In this document: piece after piece, positions 57,201 to 64,000 of the stretch | Position numbering within the stretch: position 1 is the first letter of the stretch | Layout of the letters: every line of letters starts with the position of its first letter | Assembly (NCBI RefSeq): GCF_020037015.1 | Contig: NZ_JAIQDE010000038.1 | Location: 1 to 64,000 of the forward strand | DNA: 64,000 nucleotides | Source: Corallococcus sp. AS-1-6 | GTDB taxonomy: Bacteria; Myxococcota; Myxococcia; Myxococcales; Myxococcaceae | Direction: 5' to 3' | Notes under the pieces: model-generated | The model's input: the letters and a program-made list of their open reading frames with translations, nothing else | Told to the model about the DNA's origin: nothing | The model's database searches: none | Translations under genes and position numbers: made by a program

Positions 57201-59399
57201 ATGAAGAATCGCAAGAACGTGGTGCGGGGAGCGTGTGCGCTCACCGTTGCGGTCGGCCTCATTCCCGGGGCGGCCATGGCGCAGGACAGCGGCCCCAAGC
57301 TCACCATTGGTGGCACGACCTATACGAAGTACCTCTGGGGCACGCAGCGTGACCAGGGCGCGCTGTACAACTTCACCACGGTGCCCGGTGAAGGCTACGG
57401 CGACAACGGCATCGGCACGGAGCTGGAACTGCTCCTGAACGCGAAGATCTCCCCGCAGGTGGAGGTCAACGGCCGCATCCACAGCCGCTTCAACCAGAAC
57501 TTCTGGACGAACTTCGGCGGCTTCGGCGGCAGCAACACGGCCACCAACTGCACCGCGGGCGACTGCGGCGAGTTCGACCCGCGCTCCAACCAGTACATCA
57601 AGCTGCGCGGCATGTCCGTGACGCTGCGCCCGGGCTACCTCATCGACTCGGCGCTCATCGGCGCGACGGACCTGGGCCAGTTCGACCCGTTCGTCATCGG
57701 CCGCGTCCGTTACATCGACCGCGACAACGCGGCGGCCATCATGCTGCAGGGCTCCAACTTCGACCGGAAGCTCACGTGGGACGCGGCGCGCATCTCGCTG
57801 CCGCGCTTGTGGGCGGGCCCGAACTTCAGCACCGGCGCCTTCCACGCGCGTGACGCGGCGTACGGCTTCCAGGCGAAGGTCACCCCGAACGAGCTCTTCG
57901 ACGTGGGCGGCATCTTCCAGTACGCCAACGACCAGGAGATCAACCCGGAGGACACGGACCTGGACAACGGCCGCGACCTCACCCCGCGCTACCGCAACGG
58001 CGTGGGCGGCCTGAAGGCGGGCCTGCACATGGGCTCGTGGCTGGACGTGCGCGGCGCGGCGTACACGTCGTACTCCAACGCGGACCCGGTGCTGTCGCCC
58101 AAGAGCTTCGGCGTGGGCGGCTACAGCCCGGTGCTGGCCGGCCACCACACGGACCAGACGTACATGCTGAACGCGTCCATCAACGACCCGCTGGACGTGG
58201 GCCTGTCGCTGAACCTGCAGTTGTTCAGCATTGGCGCGGAGTACATGGCGGTCATGGCCAGCCGCCGCGAGGCGGACGTGCTCCTCACGGAGGGCCACGA
58301 CGGCAGCTTCGCGTTCCCCGGCCCGTCCAACGCGGCCTACGGCGTCTACAAGGGCAACCCCACCCGCATCGGCTATGGCGGCTGGACGAGCGAGGCCCAG
58401 CAGGTCGCCACGCTCAACGTGGACAACGACTTCACGGACTTCGACGAGCCCATGGCGGAGACGGCCATCGGCTGGAAGGGCGTGACGGCGAACCCGGTCT
58501 ACACGAACGGCGCGCTGGAGGTGGGCGGTGAGTATTCCTTCATCACCTACAACACCAACTGGCAGGCGTACGGCAACGCCGACCAGGCGCTGGGTGACAG
58601 CCAGTTCCCCGGCACGGAGCTGGACTCCGGCGTGGGCCACAACTTCCGCACGGCCTACCAGCCCTTCCAGGACAAGAAGACGCACCTGGTCGCGCTGCGC
58701 GCCAAGTACGTGGTGGACGTGCTGAAGGGCATCGATGTGTTCGGCAAGTTCAAGTACATCCATGAGACGGACAAGCGCATGAACGACCCGCGCTTCCTGC
58801 CGTTCCAGTCGGGTGCGTGCGCGGGCGGCGGCGTGGCGTGCGACAACACGCTCGTCAACGAGTACAGCGCGGGCAACAGCACCGCGGACCTCTACCGCAA
58901 CCCGAACGTCATCACGAACAGCCAGGGCGACACGGGCTACCAGTTCAAGCCGTTCGACAACATCGCGGACGACGACCGCCTGCTGGACTACACGACGTTC
59001 ACGGCCGGCGCGGGCTACCAGTTCACGGATGACCTGTACGTGTCCGCCAGCTACTCCAAGTTCTTCGCGGACCTGCTGGACGGCAACACGGCGTTCCAGG
59101 CGTACGGCAACCACGAGATGGCGTCCGGCAAGCACAACAAGAACCAGGTGCTGGTGAAGGCGCGCTACATCCTGTCCGGCGTGGAGTTCGGCCTGGAGGG
59201 CCAGTACGCGTTCGGCACCTTCCGTCCGGACTTCGGCGACGGCTACGTGGTGCAGTACGCGGACGACACCATCGCGGCCGACCACAACGTGGCGGTGGGT
59301 TCGCGCGGCTTCACCGGCCGCAACGGCGGCTGGAACAGCCTGGAGGAGCGCAACTTCGACCACATGCGCGTCAAGGCGTTCATGAAGGCGCAGTTCTAG
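57201..59399 (+). CDS. Outer-membrane beta-barrel, candidate glucan porin
   Basis: The 732-residue protein has a signal peptide (VGLIPGAAMAQ) and alternating strands rich in aromatic residues throughout (LTIGGTTYTKYLWG, VFGKFKYIHETDKRM, YVSASYSKFFADLL, FGLEGQYAFGTFRP). It ends MKAQF, with the terminal Phe typical of BAM substrates. About 24 or more strands are likely. There is no TonB box. Its place after the ABC importer suggests passage of maltodextrins across the outer membrane. Family unassigned. Confidence 0.82.
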   Translation: MKNRKNVVRGACALTVAVGLIPGAAMAQDSGPKLTIGGTTYTKYLWGTQRDQGALYNFTTVPGEGYGDNGIGTELELLLNAKISPQVEVNGRIHSRFNQNFWTNFGGFGGSNTATNCTAGDCGEFDPRSNQYIKLRGMSVTLRPGYLIDSALIGATDLGQFDPFVIGRVRYIDRDNAAAIMLQGSNFDRKLTWDAARISLPRLWAGPNFSTGAFHARDAAYGFQAKVTPNELFDVGGIFQYANDQEINPEDTDLDNGRDLTPRYRNGVGGLKAGLHMGSWLDVRGAAYTSYSNADPVLSPKSFGVGGYSPVLAGHHTDQTYMLNASINDPLDVGLSLNLQLFSIGAEYMAVMASRREADVLLTEGHDGSFAFPGPSNAAYGVYKGNPTRIGYGGWTSEAQQVATLNVDNDFTDFDEPMAETAIGWKGVTANPVYTNGALEVGGEYSFITYNTNWQAYGNADQALGDSQFPGTELDSGVGHNFRTAYQPFQDKKTHLVALRAKYVVDVLKGIDVFGKFKYIHETDKRMNDPRFLPFQSGACAGGGVACDNTLVNEYSAGNSTADLYRNPNVITNSQGDTGYQFKPFDNIADDDRLLDYTTFTAGAGYQFTDDLYVSASYSKFFADLLDGNTAFQAYGNHEMASGKHNKNQVLVKARYILSGVEFGLEGQYAFGTFRPDFGDGYVVQYADDTIAADHNVAVGSRGFTGRNGGWNSLEERNFDHMRVKAFMKAQF

Positions 59400-59444
59400 T
59401 CACCGCGCGCTCCGCTTCCGGCGGGGCACACGGGTGACGCAGTG

Positions 59445-59480
59445 GGAGCCCGGGGCGCCTGTGAAGGCACTCCGGGCTCC
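59445..59480 (+). terminator. Intrinsic terminator after the beta-barrel gene
   Basis: GGAGCCCGG pairs with CCGGGCTCC, with a further inner stem GCCT/AGGC and a GTGA loop, followed by TTGCGTTT. It lies 45 bases past the stop. Confidence 0.7.
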
Positions 59481-59545
59481 TTGCGTTTGGGGCACCGCGC
59501 GGTACACCTGGACGGGCCGTCCCTTCGTGCACGAGGTGCCCTTCC

Positions 59546-60610
59546 ATGTCCGTGCGTTCCCGCGTGTCCGCGCTCCTGCTCGCTTCCTCCCTGGCCGCGT
59601 GTTCCGGCGGCAAGACGCGCGAGGACGCGCTGCTGTTCCGGCTGACGGATCCGGTGGGGGATGACCACGGCGACGGCGAGCTGGTGTATCCGCGCCGGGC
59701 GGACCTGGGGCGCGGGGACCTGGACGTGGTGTCGGTGGCGGCGTTCGCGGAGGGCGCGGCGACGCGGTTCGAGGTGACGTTCGCGCACCCCATCGCGAAG
59801 CCCTCGCGCGCGCAGGCGGTGGACCTGGAGGGCGCGACGGTCGCGGAGCGGGCCCGGCACGGCTTCTACACGTTCAACGTGGACCTGTACGTGGACCAGG
59901 ACCGGGTGCCCGGCTCCGGACGCACGGACACGCTGCCGGGGCGCGGGCTCACGCTGGCGGCGGACTCGGGGTGGGAGAAGGCGGTGGTGCTGACGCCGCG
60001 TCCCTATGAGGCGCGCGAGGCGCTGCGCAAGGCCTGGCGGCAGGCGGCGCTGGAGGCCTACGAGAAGAAGGCCGGAGGGATTGGCGGCAAGGTGGAGGCG
60101 GAGCTCAACGCGGCCACGGAGCAGGAGCTGGAGGCGCGGGTATTCTTCCCCACGGTCATCCAGGTGAGCGGGCGCACGGTGGTGTTCCAGGTGCCGGATC
60201 GCTTCCTGGGCGGACACGCGAGCGCGGACTGGGGCTACGGCGTGGCGGTGACGGGCGCGACCCTCGACCGGCGCGTGGCGCTGGGTGGGATGTTCGGTGG
60301 GGACACGAACGCGAACCCGCGGCTGATGGCGATGGGCATCGTGCCCGGGGAGCCGCCGTCCGCCGACCGCTTCGGCGGTGGGCGGAAGGGAGATCCGTCA
60401 CAGTCGCCGGTGGTGGACCTGCTGGTGGCGCCGGGCACCACGCAGGAGGAGGTGCTGGGGGCCTCGAAGCCTGCGTGGAGCGCGGTGGTGCCGTCCGGGA
60501 AGGCCGTGGCGGCTCCGGTGGAGGACGCCGGTGTGCCCGCGGACGCGCCGGATGCGGGGGCTGTGATTGAGGACGCCGGAGTCGTGGGTCCTGTGCCGCC
60601 CGCCCCGTGA
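59546..60610 (+). CDS. Glucodextranase-DOMON-like lipoprotein
   Basis: The 354-residue protein has a lipoprotein signal (LLLASSLAACSG, Cys19) and a domain similar in order to the protein at 56086: FRLTDPVGDDHGDGELVYP, FYTFNVDLYVDQDRVPGSG, WEKAVVLTPRP and ADWGYGVAVTG. The conserved DPxGDD start and DxD elements suggest metal and sugar binding. It ends in a Val/Asp/Ala-rich tail. As a lipid-anchored glucan-binding protein it would complement the barrel. The AHH toxin cassette starts 81 bases later. Confidence 0.85.
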   Translation: MSVRSRVSALLLASSLAACSGGKTREDALLFRLTDPVGDDHGDGELVYPRRADLGRGDLDVVSVAAFAEGAATRFEVTFAHPIAKPSRAQAVDLEGATVAERARHGFYTFNVDLYVDQDRVPGSGRTDTLPGRGLTLAADSGWEKAVVLTPRPYEAREALRKAWRQAALEAYEKKAGGIGGKVEAELNAATEQELEARVFFPTVIQVSGRTVVFQVPDRFLGGHASADWGYGVAVTGATLDRRVALGGMFGGDTNANPRLMAMGIVPGEPPSADRFGGGRKGDPSQSPVVDLLVAPGTTQEEVLGASKPAWSAVVPSGKAVAAPVEDAGVPADAPDAGAVIEDAGVVGPVPPAP

Positions 60611-60670
60611 CGGTTGGTTCCTGCGCTGTGCGCGGGAGGTCCTGGTCGCGGTGAGTCCGTGCGGCCGAGG

Positions 60671-60693
60671 ATGGATGCCTTGGAGGCATCCAT
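60671..60693 (+). promoter_or_regulatory. Hairpin over the toxin ribosome site and start codon
   Basis: ATGGATGCC and GGCATCCAT form a perfect 9-bp stem with a TTGGA loop. The right arm contains the first two bases of the ATG at 60692, and GGAGG of the ribosome site spans loop and stem. When paired it should hide the start. Confidence 0.7.
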
Positions 60694-62053
60694 GTCTTCG
60701 TGCCGGAGCTGGGCGGTCGCGGTGCTGCTGGTGCTGCTGGGCACGGGGTGTTCAGCGACGCGCGGCGTCCGGCTGAAGACGGGGCGGGGGTCGCCGGTCG
60801 TCCATGTGCCTCGGGCGGAGGTCGAGCCCGTGGCGCTGGACGGCGATGCGTTCACGGACGCGGTGCGGACGCTGGCGGAGGATGCGCCGGTGTCCCCGCG
60901 TCCTCGTGAGGATGCGTATCGGCGGTTCGCGGGGACGTTCTCCTCGAAGGCCTATGCCCATGTGCGTGGACGCCTGGGGCTGGTCTCCGTGGAGGAGCCT
61001 GCCCGGGCTCGGTTGCTGGTCGATGATTCGGACCGGGAGCTGGCGAGCGCTTATGGGCGGTGGTGCCAGCGCAAGCAGACACCGGGTGACTGTCTTCAAT
61101 TGCTGGAGGCGGGTTCCACGCTGGATGAGGACGGACGGCGCTCCTTGGCGTTCGCCATCGCGCTGGACTCGGTGTGGGAGGAGACGTCCGAAGCGCTGGC
61201 GGGGATGACGGATCCGCGGGCGGTGCTCACGACCATCGTCGCGACGGGCACGGTGTACCTGTCGCTCTGGTTGCTGCCCGAGCCCGTGTCGAAGGGCATC
61301 GCTGCGACGATGACGGTGGTGCTCATCGCCTACCTGGGCATCGACACGCTGTGGAACCTCATCCAGGGATGGATTGAGTTGTCCGAACAGGCGCAGGTGG
61401 CCCGGACGTTCGATGAGCTTCGAGAAGTGGGGGAGGAGTACGGCGAGGTGATGGGGAAGAACGCGGCGCGGGCGTTCGTGATGCTGGCGTTGGCGGCGGT
61501 GGGCAGCACGGCGGAGACGTTCGCGGCGAAGGTCGCGACGCTCCCGGGTTCAGGGCAGGCCTCGCTGGTGGCAGCGGAGATGGGTGGCTTCCGGCTGGGC
61601 GCGGCGGCGCAGGTGGAGTCCGCGGCCGTGTCCTCCGAGGGCGTGGTCACCCTGGTGCTGGCGCCGAACGCGGTGGCCATGTCCGCTCGGGATGACAGGG
61701 GGCCTGTCGCGAGTGGCGTGGATGCGGATGGCCCGGAGCACCACATCGCGTCCAACAAGTTCTGGACCGCCACGAATCGCGGCGGCCCGTGGTCACCGAA
61801 GTTCCAGAGGATCTTCGATAAGGCAGGGATGTCGCTCGACGATCCCGCGAACAAGATCCGCGTGCCAGGGCACAGAGGACCTCATCCGGAGGCATACCAC
61901 CAGAAGGTGTTTGATGCTCTGGAGAGGGTGTCGAAGCGATGCAGGTCCATGCAAGACTGCCGGGCCGCATTGACGAAAGCCCTGCAGGGTCTTGCGAGAT
62001 TGATCAACCAGAGAGGGACAGACCTGAATCGGTGGGTGACCGGTCTTGAGTGA
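60692..62053 (+). CDS. SitA-like polymorphic toxin: lipoprotein with C-terminal AHH nuclease domain
   Basis: The 453-residue protein has a lipoprotein signal (VLLVLLGTGC, Cys20), an N-terminal domain, hydrophobic segments in the middle (about 180-240 and 262-285) and a C-terminal AHH domain (about 350-410). The latter has HHIASNKFW, FQRIFDKAGMSLDDPAN and GHRGPHPEAYH, a nuclease of the HNH/Endo-VII group used by many toxins. Lipoprotein plus hydrophobic middle plus nuclease end matches SitA toxins moved between myxobacteria by TraA/TraB outer-membrane exchange. GC is low here (57% in bases 61801-61860). The immunity gene starts 6 bases downstream. ATG at 60671 is an alternative start. Confidence 0.88.
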   Translation: MSSCRSWAVAVLLVLLGTGCSATRGVRLKTGRGSPVVHVPRAEVEPVALDGDAFTDAVRTLAEDAPVSPRPREDAYRRFAGTFSSKAYAHVRGRLGLVSVEEPARARLLVDDSDRELASAYGRWCQRKQTPGDCLQLLEAGSTLDEDGRRSLAFAIALDSVWEETSEALAGMTDPRAVLTTIVATGTVYLSLWLLPEPVSKGIAATMTVVLIAYLGIDTLWNLIQGWIELSEQAQVARTFDELREVGEEYGEVMGKNAARAFVMLALAAVGSTAETFAAKVATLPGSGQASLVAAEMGGFRLGAAAQVESAAVSSEGVVTLVLAPNAVAMSARDDRGPVASGVDADGPEHHIASNKFWTATNRGGPWSPKFQRIFDKAGMSLDDPANKIRVPGHRGPHPEAYHQKVFDALERVSKRCRSMQDCRAALTKALQGLARLINQRGTDLNRWVTGLE

Positions 62054-62059
62054 TGCGAG

Positions 62060-63304
62060 ATGAGATACTTCAACCTTTTCGAGAACGTCGCAGAGGGGTT
62101 CTGGTGTCTGGGACACCCTCTCGATGGTCAAACGAGAGAGCTCGAAGACCCCTGGCAGTTCACGGTTGGAGAACCCGCGCGCTTCAAGGGCCCGATTCGG
62201 CTTCCGTTGGACGTGGAGGGAGTATCACGTGACTACTCCCACGCAGCGTTCAGCACCCCGGTCGTCAATGCGAGGCTCGCAGCTCTTTTCCAGGAGCTGG
62301 CCCCGAATGACGTCGAGTTGATCCCCGTCGAGATCGACTCTCACGCAGGGCCGTATTTCATCCTCAATGCCCTTCGCGCCATTCCGTGCGTCGACACCGA
62401 GGCGTCTTCGGATGTGGTGTATTGGTCCGAAGAGGATGGGATTCCGGAGAAGGTCGGCACCCTCAGTTTCATCTCGGAGATGCGCATCGACACGTCGAAG
62501 GTGGGCGATGCGAAGGTGTTCCGTCCCTCGGAATGGGACGTCGTCCTCATTGTCTCCGAGGACATCAAGGACGCGATGGAGCGCGCGGGCATCACGGGCG
62601 CGAAGTTCGAAGCAGTGACGGGTCCGCCGACCTTCGATCCCATTCGGCGCGCGGAAACGAGGCGGCGCGCAGAACTGTGGCATCAAGCTCGACATGCCCG
62701 TGCGGCCGTGTGGCGAGGGCTCGGCACGATGTCCGACGACTTCTACATCCCGCCGGTCGTGGGCGGTCCATGGCCCGGCGAACGGCAGTGGTGGACGGCC
62801 ATGCGCCGTCCTGACGGCGGCATGCTCATCGTCACAGACGGCCTGTCCGACCCGTTCAACGACATCCTGGACCGTCCCACCGCTGGCTTCGGGCTGGAGC
62901 TCGCCATCGAAACCCCGGAGCCGCTCGGGGAGGTGTGGAAGAGCTGGCCGGTGCACCTGCTCGAACGCGTCGCCTATGAGGTCGCCGAGTTCGAGAAGCT
63001 CCGCGTCTCCCTGGCCAATGGCACTCTGTCCATGGAGGTGGACGGCGTGGGCATGCCCGAAACCCTCGTGACCCCCGAGGGCCGTGTGGCCGTGCTCATC
63101 GGCATGGAGACGGACTCTTTGCCCTCTCGCTTCACGCTTCCCGGGGGCGAGGTCCGGCTGCTCACCGTGAAGGTGCTGATGCCCGCGGAGCTGAAGTGGC
63201 TGCTCCGTCAGGGCAGGGGCGCGGCGGCGGAGCTCATCCGCCGCTTCAAGGCCGCGGGAGAGACGCACCTCTCCCGCTCCTGGCGTCAGCCCGTCGTCAG
63301 CTAG
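62060..63304 (+). CDS. Two-domain immunity protein: Imm11 (DUF1629)-like plus SUFU-like domain
   Basis: The 414-residue cytoplasmic protein starts with an Imm11-like half (about 1-195): MRYFNLFENVAEGFW, DPWQFTVGEPARF, YFILNALRAIPCVD, VFRPSEWDVVLIVSEDIKDAM and AGITGAKFEAV. The second half (about 215-414) is SUFU-like, ending HLSRSWRQPVVS. Such proteins neutralise neighbouring toxins, here presumably the AHH nuclease. It starts 6 bases after the toxin stop with only a weak ribosome site. The start region is 50% GC (62041-62100), pointing to transfer. It is convergent with an amylase, the stops sharing CTAG. Confidence 0.85.
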   Translation: MRYFNLFENVAEGFWCLGHPLDGQTRELEDPWQFTVGEPARFKGPIRLPLDVEGVSRDYSHAAFSTPVVNARLAALFQELAPNDVELIPVEIDSHAGPYFILNALRAIPCVDTEASSDVVYWSEEDGIPEKVGTLSFISEMRIDTSKVGDAKVFRPSEWDVVLIVSEDIKDAMERAGITGAKFEAVTGPPTFDPIRRAETRRRAELWHQARHARAAVWRGLGTMSDDFYIPPVVGGPWPGERQWWTAMRRPDGGMLIVTDGLSDPFNDILDRPTAGFGLELAIETPEPLGEVWKSWPVHLLERVAYEVAEFEKLRVSLANGTLSMEVDGVGMPETLVTPEGRVAVLIGMETDSLPSRFTLPGGEVRLLTVKVLMPAELKWLLRQGRGAAAELIRRFKAAGETHLSRSWRQPVVS

Positions 63305-64000
63305 CGCAGCCGCCAGATGCCCGTGGCACGCGCCGGGATGCTCGCCTTCCACGCTCCCGTGCCCCCCGTGAGCTGCGTCACTCCCGGGTCCACGAACAGC
63401 GGCTCCGCCGTGGTCGCCTCCACGTCGAACGGCCCCACCGACTCCTGCGAGTTGGAGAAGTTGTGGACCACCAGCACCTGCTCGTCGTCCAGCGTCCTCA
63501 CGAACGCCAGCGTCCGTGACACCCCCGTCGTCGCCGTGAACAGCCGCAGGCCCCCGTTTCGCAGCGCCTCCGAACCCTGGCGCGCGTGGATGAGCGAGCG
63601 GTAGCGCGACAACAGCGACCCCGGGTCGCGCCGCTGCGCCTCCACGTTCGCCGTCTCCCTGCCGCTGGAGAACGCGTACCACGGTGAGCCCGTCGTGAAG
63701 CCCGCGCCCGCCGCGCCGCTCCACGGCATCGGCGTGCGCTTGGACTCGTCGTTGTTGGCGTTGCCGTTCCCCAGGCCCACCTCCTCGCCGTAGTAGAGGA
63801 ACGGCGCTCCCGGCAGCGTCAGCAGCACCGCCGCCGCCAGCCCCAGCTTCGCCCCGTCGTTGGCGAACTGCGTCGCCAGCCGCACCTGGTCGTGGTTGGT
63901 GAGGAAGGGCGCGTCCGCCACCCCGGCCGGATAGTTGTTCTTCATCTCCAGCAGCTTCGCCGCCACGCCCCCGCCGCTGCCCGCGTGGATGCCTTCAATC
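63301..64000 (-). CDS. Alpha-amylase family (GH13) protein, C-terminal part (runs off the window)
   Basis: About 232 residues are visible on the minus strand; the N-terminus lies beyond 64000. FLTNHDQVRLATQF carries the third catalytic Asp of GH13, then LLTLPGAPFLYYGEEVGLGNG, a bound-sugar loop and a C-terminal beta domain (VLVVHNFSNSQESV, IPARATGIWRLR). It should cut alpha-1,4 glucans. It is separated from the rest of the glucan locus by the toxin-immunity cassette, so the cassette may have inserted between them. Confidence 0.92.
   Translation of the reverse strand, partial: IEGIHAGSGGGVAAKLLEMKNNYPAGVADAPFLTNHDQVRLATQFANDGAKLGLAAAVLLTLPGAPFLYYGEEVGLGNGNANNDESKRTPMPWSGAAGAGFTTGSPWYAFSSGRETANVEAQRRDPGSLLSRYRSLIHARQGSEALRNGGLRLFTATTGVSRTLAFVRTLDDEQVLVVHNFSNSQESVGPFDVEATTAEPLFVDPGVTQLTGGTGAWKASIPARATGIWRLR

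Overview
The window is about 70% GC with strongly GC-biased third codon positions. It reads as chromosome from a myxobacterium of the Cystobacterineae (Corallococcus/Myxococcus type). The evidence is many large lipoproteins, MYXO-CTERM-like C-termini (small cluster around GC, one membrane helix, Arg-rich end), an IF-3 with the long Dsg-type tail, a Hanks-type kinase paired with a DUF2381-like protein, and a Sit-like lipoprotein toxin with its immunity gene. I see no rRNA, tRNA, CRISPR array or insertion sequence. All functions are assigned by reading motifs; no database search was possible.

Layout. 1-8.2 kb: the tail of a possible immunity gene, then two divergent operons. One side has a fatty acid desaturase and a membrane protein; the other has an RnfD-like/CRTAC1 fusion, an acyltransferase-like protein, a GH3-type ligase and a Rieske oxygenase. 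Together they look like an uncharacterised lipid or amide tailoring cluster. 8.2-25.6 kb: envelope and housekeeping genes (double left-handed beta-helix protein, MATE pump, tandem-GNAT protein, GlsB-type protein, FKBP and dienelactone-hydrolase lipoproteins, two CAP-domain lipoproteins, TPR protein, DUF1552/DUF1592 pair, M3 peptidase, Cys-rich lipoprotein). 25.6-36.9 kb: MFS exporter, sialidase-like surface protein, infC (apparent AUC start), trypsin-like protease, LysM-transglycosylase, HAD nucleotidase, START-domain protein, DUF5131 protein. 36.9-45.2 kb: LysR and SDR divergent pair, GntR regulator with two palindromes upstream, kinase operon, HhH lipoprotein, AlpA-like regulator plus methionine aminopeptidase.

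45.2-60.6 kb plus the right edge is an alpha-glucan utilisation locus. It has a surface pullulanase, an amylase lipoprotein, a complete MalKEFG-type ABC importer whose MalF carries an extra N-terminal sensor-like region, two glucodextranase-DOMON-like proteins and an outer-membrane beta-barrel; a second amylase runs off the right edge. The plausible flow is surface debranching and hydrolysis, passage through the barrel, periplasmic capture, then import. No local transcription regulator is visible.

Inside that locus, at 60.69-63.30 kb, sits a cassette with visibly lower GC: a lipoprotein with a C-terminal AHH nuclease domain followed by a two-domain Imm11/SUFU-like immunity protein. This matches the organisation of the SitA/SitI kin-discrimination toxins delivered by outer-membrane exchange. 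The toxin start codon lies in a perfect 9-bp-arm hairpin. This cassette and the 0.1-8.2 kb cluster are the most interesting parts of the window.
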